This document shows positions 5,933 to 6,442 of a stretch of 6,442 bases of DNA, in pieces. Under the pieces are notes generated by a model. That model was not told the origin of the DNA. It saw only the letters and a program-made list of their open reading frames with translations, and did not search any database. Position 1 is the stretch's first letter, and the number at the start of each line of letters is the position of its first letter. A program made the position numbers and the translations under genes. The stretch is from Porphyromonas sp. (GTDB lineage Bacteria; Bacteroidota; Bacteroidia; Bacteroidales; Porphyromonadaceae): contig RBKG01000213.1 of the NCBI GenBank assembly GCA_003640335.1, positions 1 through 6,442 on the forward strand, in the 5' to 3' direction.

Positions 5933-6442
5933 CTATTCACGCTTATCACGTGCAAGCCTACGGATGGCAGCTTCAATGTCGCCACCGAGTTGCTCGGCAA
6001 GGCGCAGCACCTCCACCTTCTCCGTCTCTTCTGTGGTGTAAGTCAAGTATTCCTCCAAACTCACCTCAGTGGCATAGACCGCACTCTGCATACCGCCCAG
6101 TCCAATCCACACCTCTTTGTAAAGTCGATGAGGGTCGTTGTTCTGATTGATGGAAAGAATTTGGCTCTTCTCCTTTTCCGACAAGCCCAGCATCGCTTGG
6201 ATGCCATCAAACTTGGTCATATACTTACGCTGGTCAAGAAGAATCTTGCAGTCGCTATTGTTGATGATACTCTCCTTCACAATGGGAGATTGAATGATGT
6301 CATCCACTTCTTGCGTCACCACAATGGCTTCGCCAAAATACTTGCGCACCGTCTTGTAGAGATACTTGATGTAGTCCGCCATATTAGCCGAAGCAATGGC
6401 TTTCCACGCTTCTTCGATGAGAATCATTTTGCGAATACCTTT
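5933..6442 (-). CDS. traG: TraG conjugation ATPase (VirB4-like), C-terminal part only
   Basis: This is the 3' end of the gene for the VirB4/TraG-family ATPase that powers assembly of the mating channel. The frame stays open to the window edge, reading KGIRK before the Met at 6427, so that Met is internal and the gene is cut, not complete; 169 codons are present and most of the protein (normally around 800 residues) lies beyond the right edge. Visible elements are the Walker B strand MILIEEAW (6427-6404), with the glutamate pair expected for ATP hydrolysis; VVTQEVDDI (6322-6296), the conserved Gln-containing motif after Walker B; and SIINNSDCKILLDQR, then a typical C-terminal helical region with TTEETEKVEVLRLAEQLGGDI. 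The Walker A motif is off-window. GC is about 49%, with more G/C-ending codons than traO. It ends with TAG, 47 bases before traI. Confidence 0.95.
   Translation of the reverse strand, partial: KGIRKMILIEEAWKAIASANMADYIKYLYKTVRKYFGEAIVVTQEVDDIIQSPIVKESIINNSDCKILLDQRKYMTKFDGIQAMLGLSEKEKSQILSINQNNDPHRLYKEVWIGLGGMQSAVYATEVSLEEYLTYTTEETEKVEVLRLAEQLGGDIEAAIRRLARDKRE

Noticed and set aside
5950..6150. 66-codon plus-strand ORF
   Set aside because: It lies antisense within the conserved traG C-terminus; its Pro/Ser/Arg-rich translation is typical of a shadow frame.
5933..6427. A complete 164-residue protein starting at the Met at 6427
   Set aside because: The frame continues upstream to the window edge (KGIRK) and this Met begins the Walker B strand of TraG, so it is internal to a truncated gene.
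1..6442. CRISPR arrays, tRNA genes, insertion sequences, internal promoters or terminators
   Set aside because: I saw no regularly spaced repeats, tRNA-like folds, transposase motifs, TAnnTTTG elements in the gaps, or stem-loops followed by T runs; gaps are at most 47 bases.

Overview
The window is an internal slice of the transfer (tra) operon of a Bacteroidales conjugative transposon (integrative and conjugative element) of the CTnDOT type. All nine clearly supported genes lie on the minus strand and read right to left in the order traG (3' end only), traI, traJ, traK, traL, traM, traN, traO, traQ, followed by the first codons of one further gene cut by the left edge. The host is probably in the order Bacteroidales (Bacteroides, Prevotella, Porphyromonas or similar). 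The basis is the gene order, the Bacteroidota-specific families (DUF4141, DUF3989, DUF4138, DUF3872), moderate GC (about 40% in traO and 49% in the traG segment, counted by hand) and the lack of consistent Shine-Dalgarno sequences. The genus cannot be settled from this window.

Layout on the minus strand, from high to low coordinates: the C-terminal part of the TraG/VirB4-like ATPase (6442-5933); TraI, a secreted VirB5-position protein (5885-5256); TraJ, a VirB6-like polytopic membrane protein (5244-4216); TraK, VirB8-like (4198-3575); TraL, a small one-span membrane protein (3578-3270); TraM, VirB10-like (3297-2053); TraN, VirB9-like (2028-1075); TraO, a predicted outer-membrane beta-rich protein (1081-485); TraQ, a predicted lipoprotein (472-20); and a start codon with nine visible codons of the next gene (27-1). 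The largest gap is 47 bases. Several genes overlap, so the region looks like one co-transcribed, partly translationally coupled block with its promoter outside the window, upstream of traG.

Together the genes encode the membrane-spanning mating channel of a type IV secretion system. TraG supplies energy. TraJ, TraK, TraL and the N-terminus of TraM sit in the inner membrane. TraM and TraN form the periplasm-spanning core. TraI, TraO and TraQ are exported components of less certain role. No relaxase, coupling protein, integrase, cargo or regulatory gene is inside the window.

This is mostly a known conjugation module rather than a new system. The points worth a second look are the absence of a traP primase gene between traO and traQ, the lack of room for a traH gene between traG and traI, the possible VirB7-like role of the TraQ lipoprotein, the overlapping gene junctions, and the uneven base composition and codon choice across the operon.
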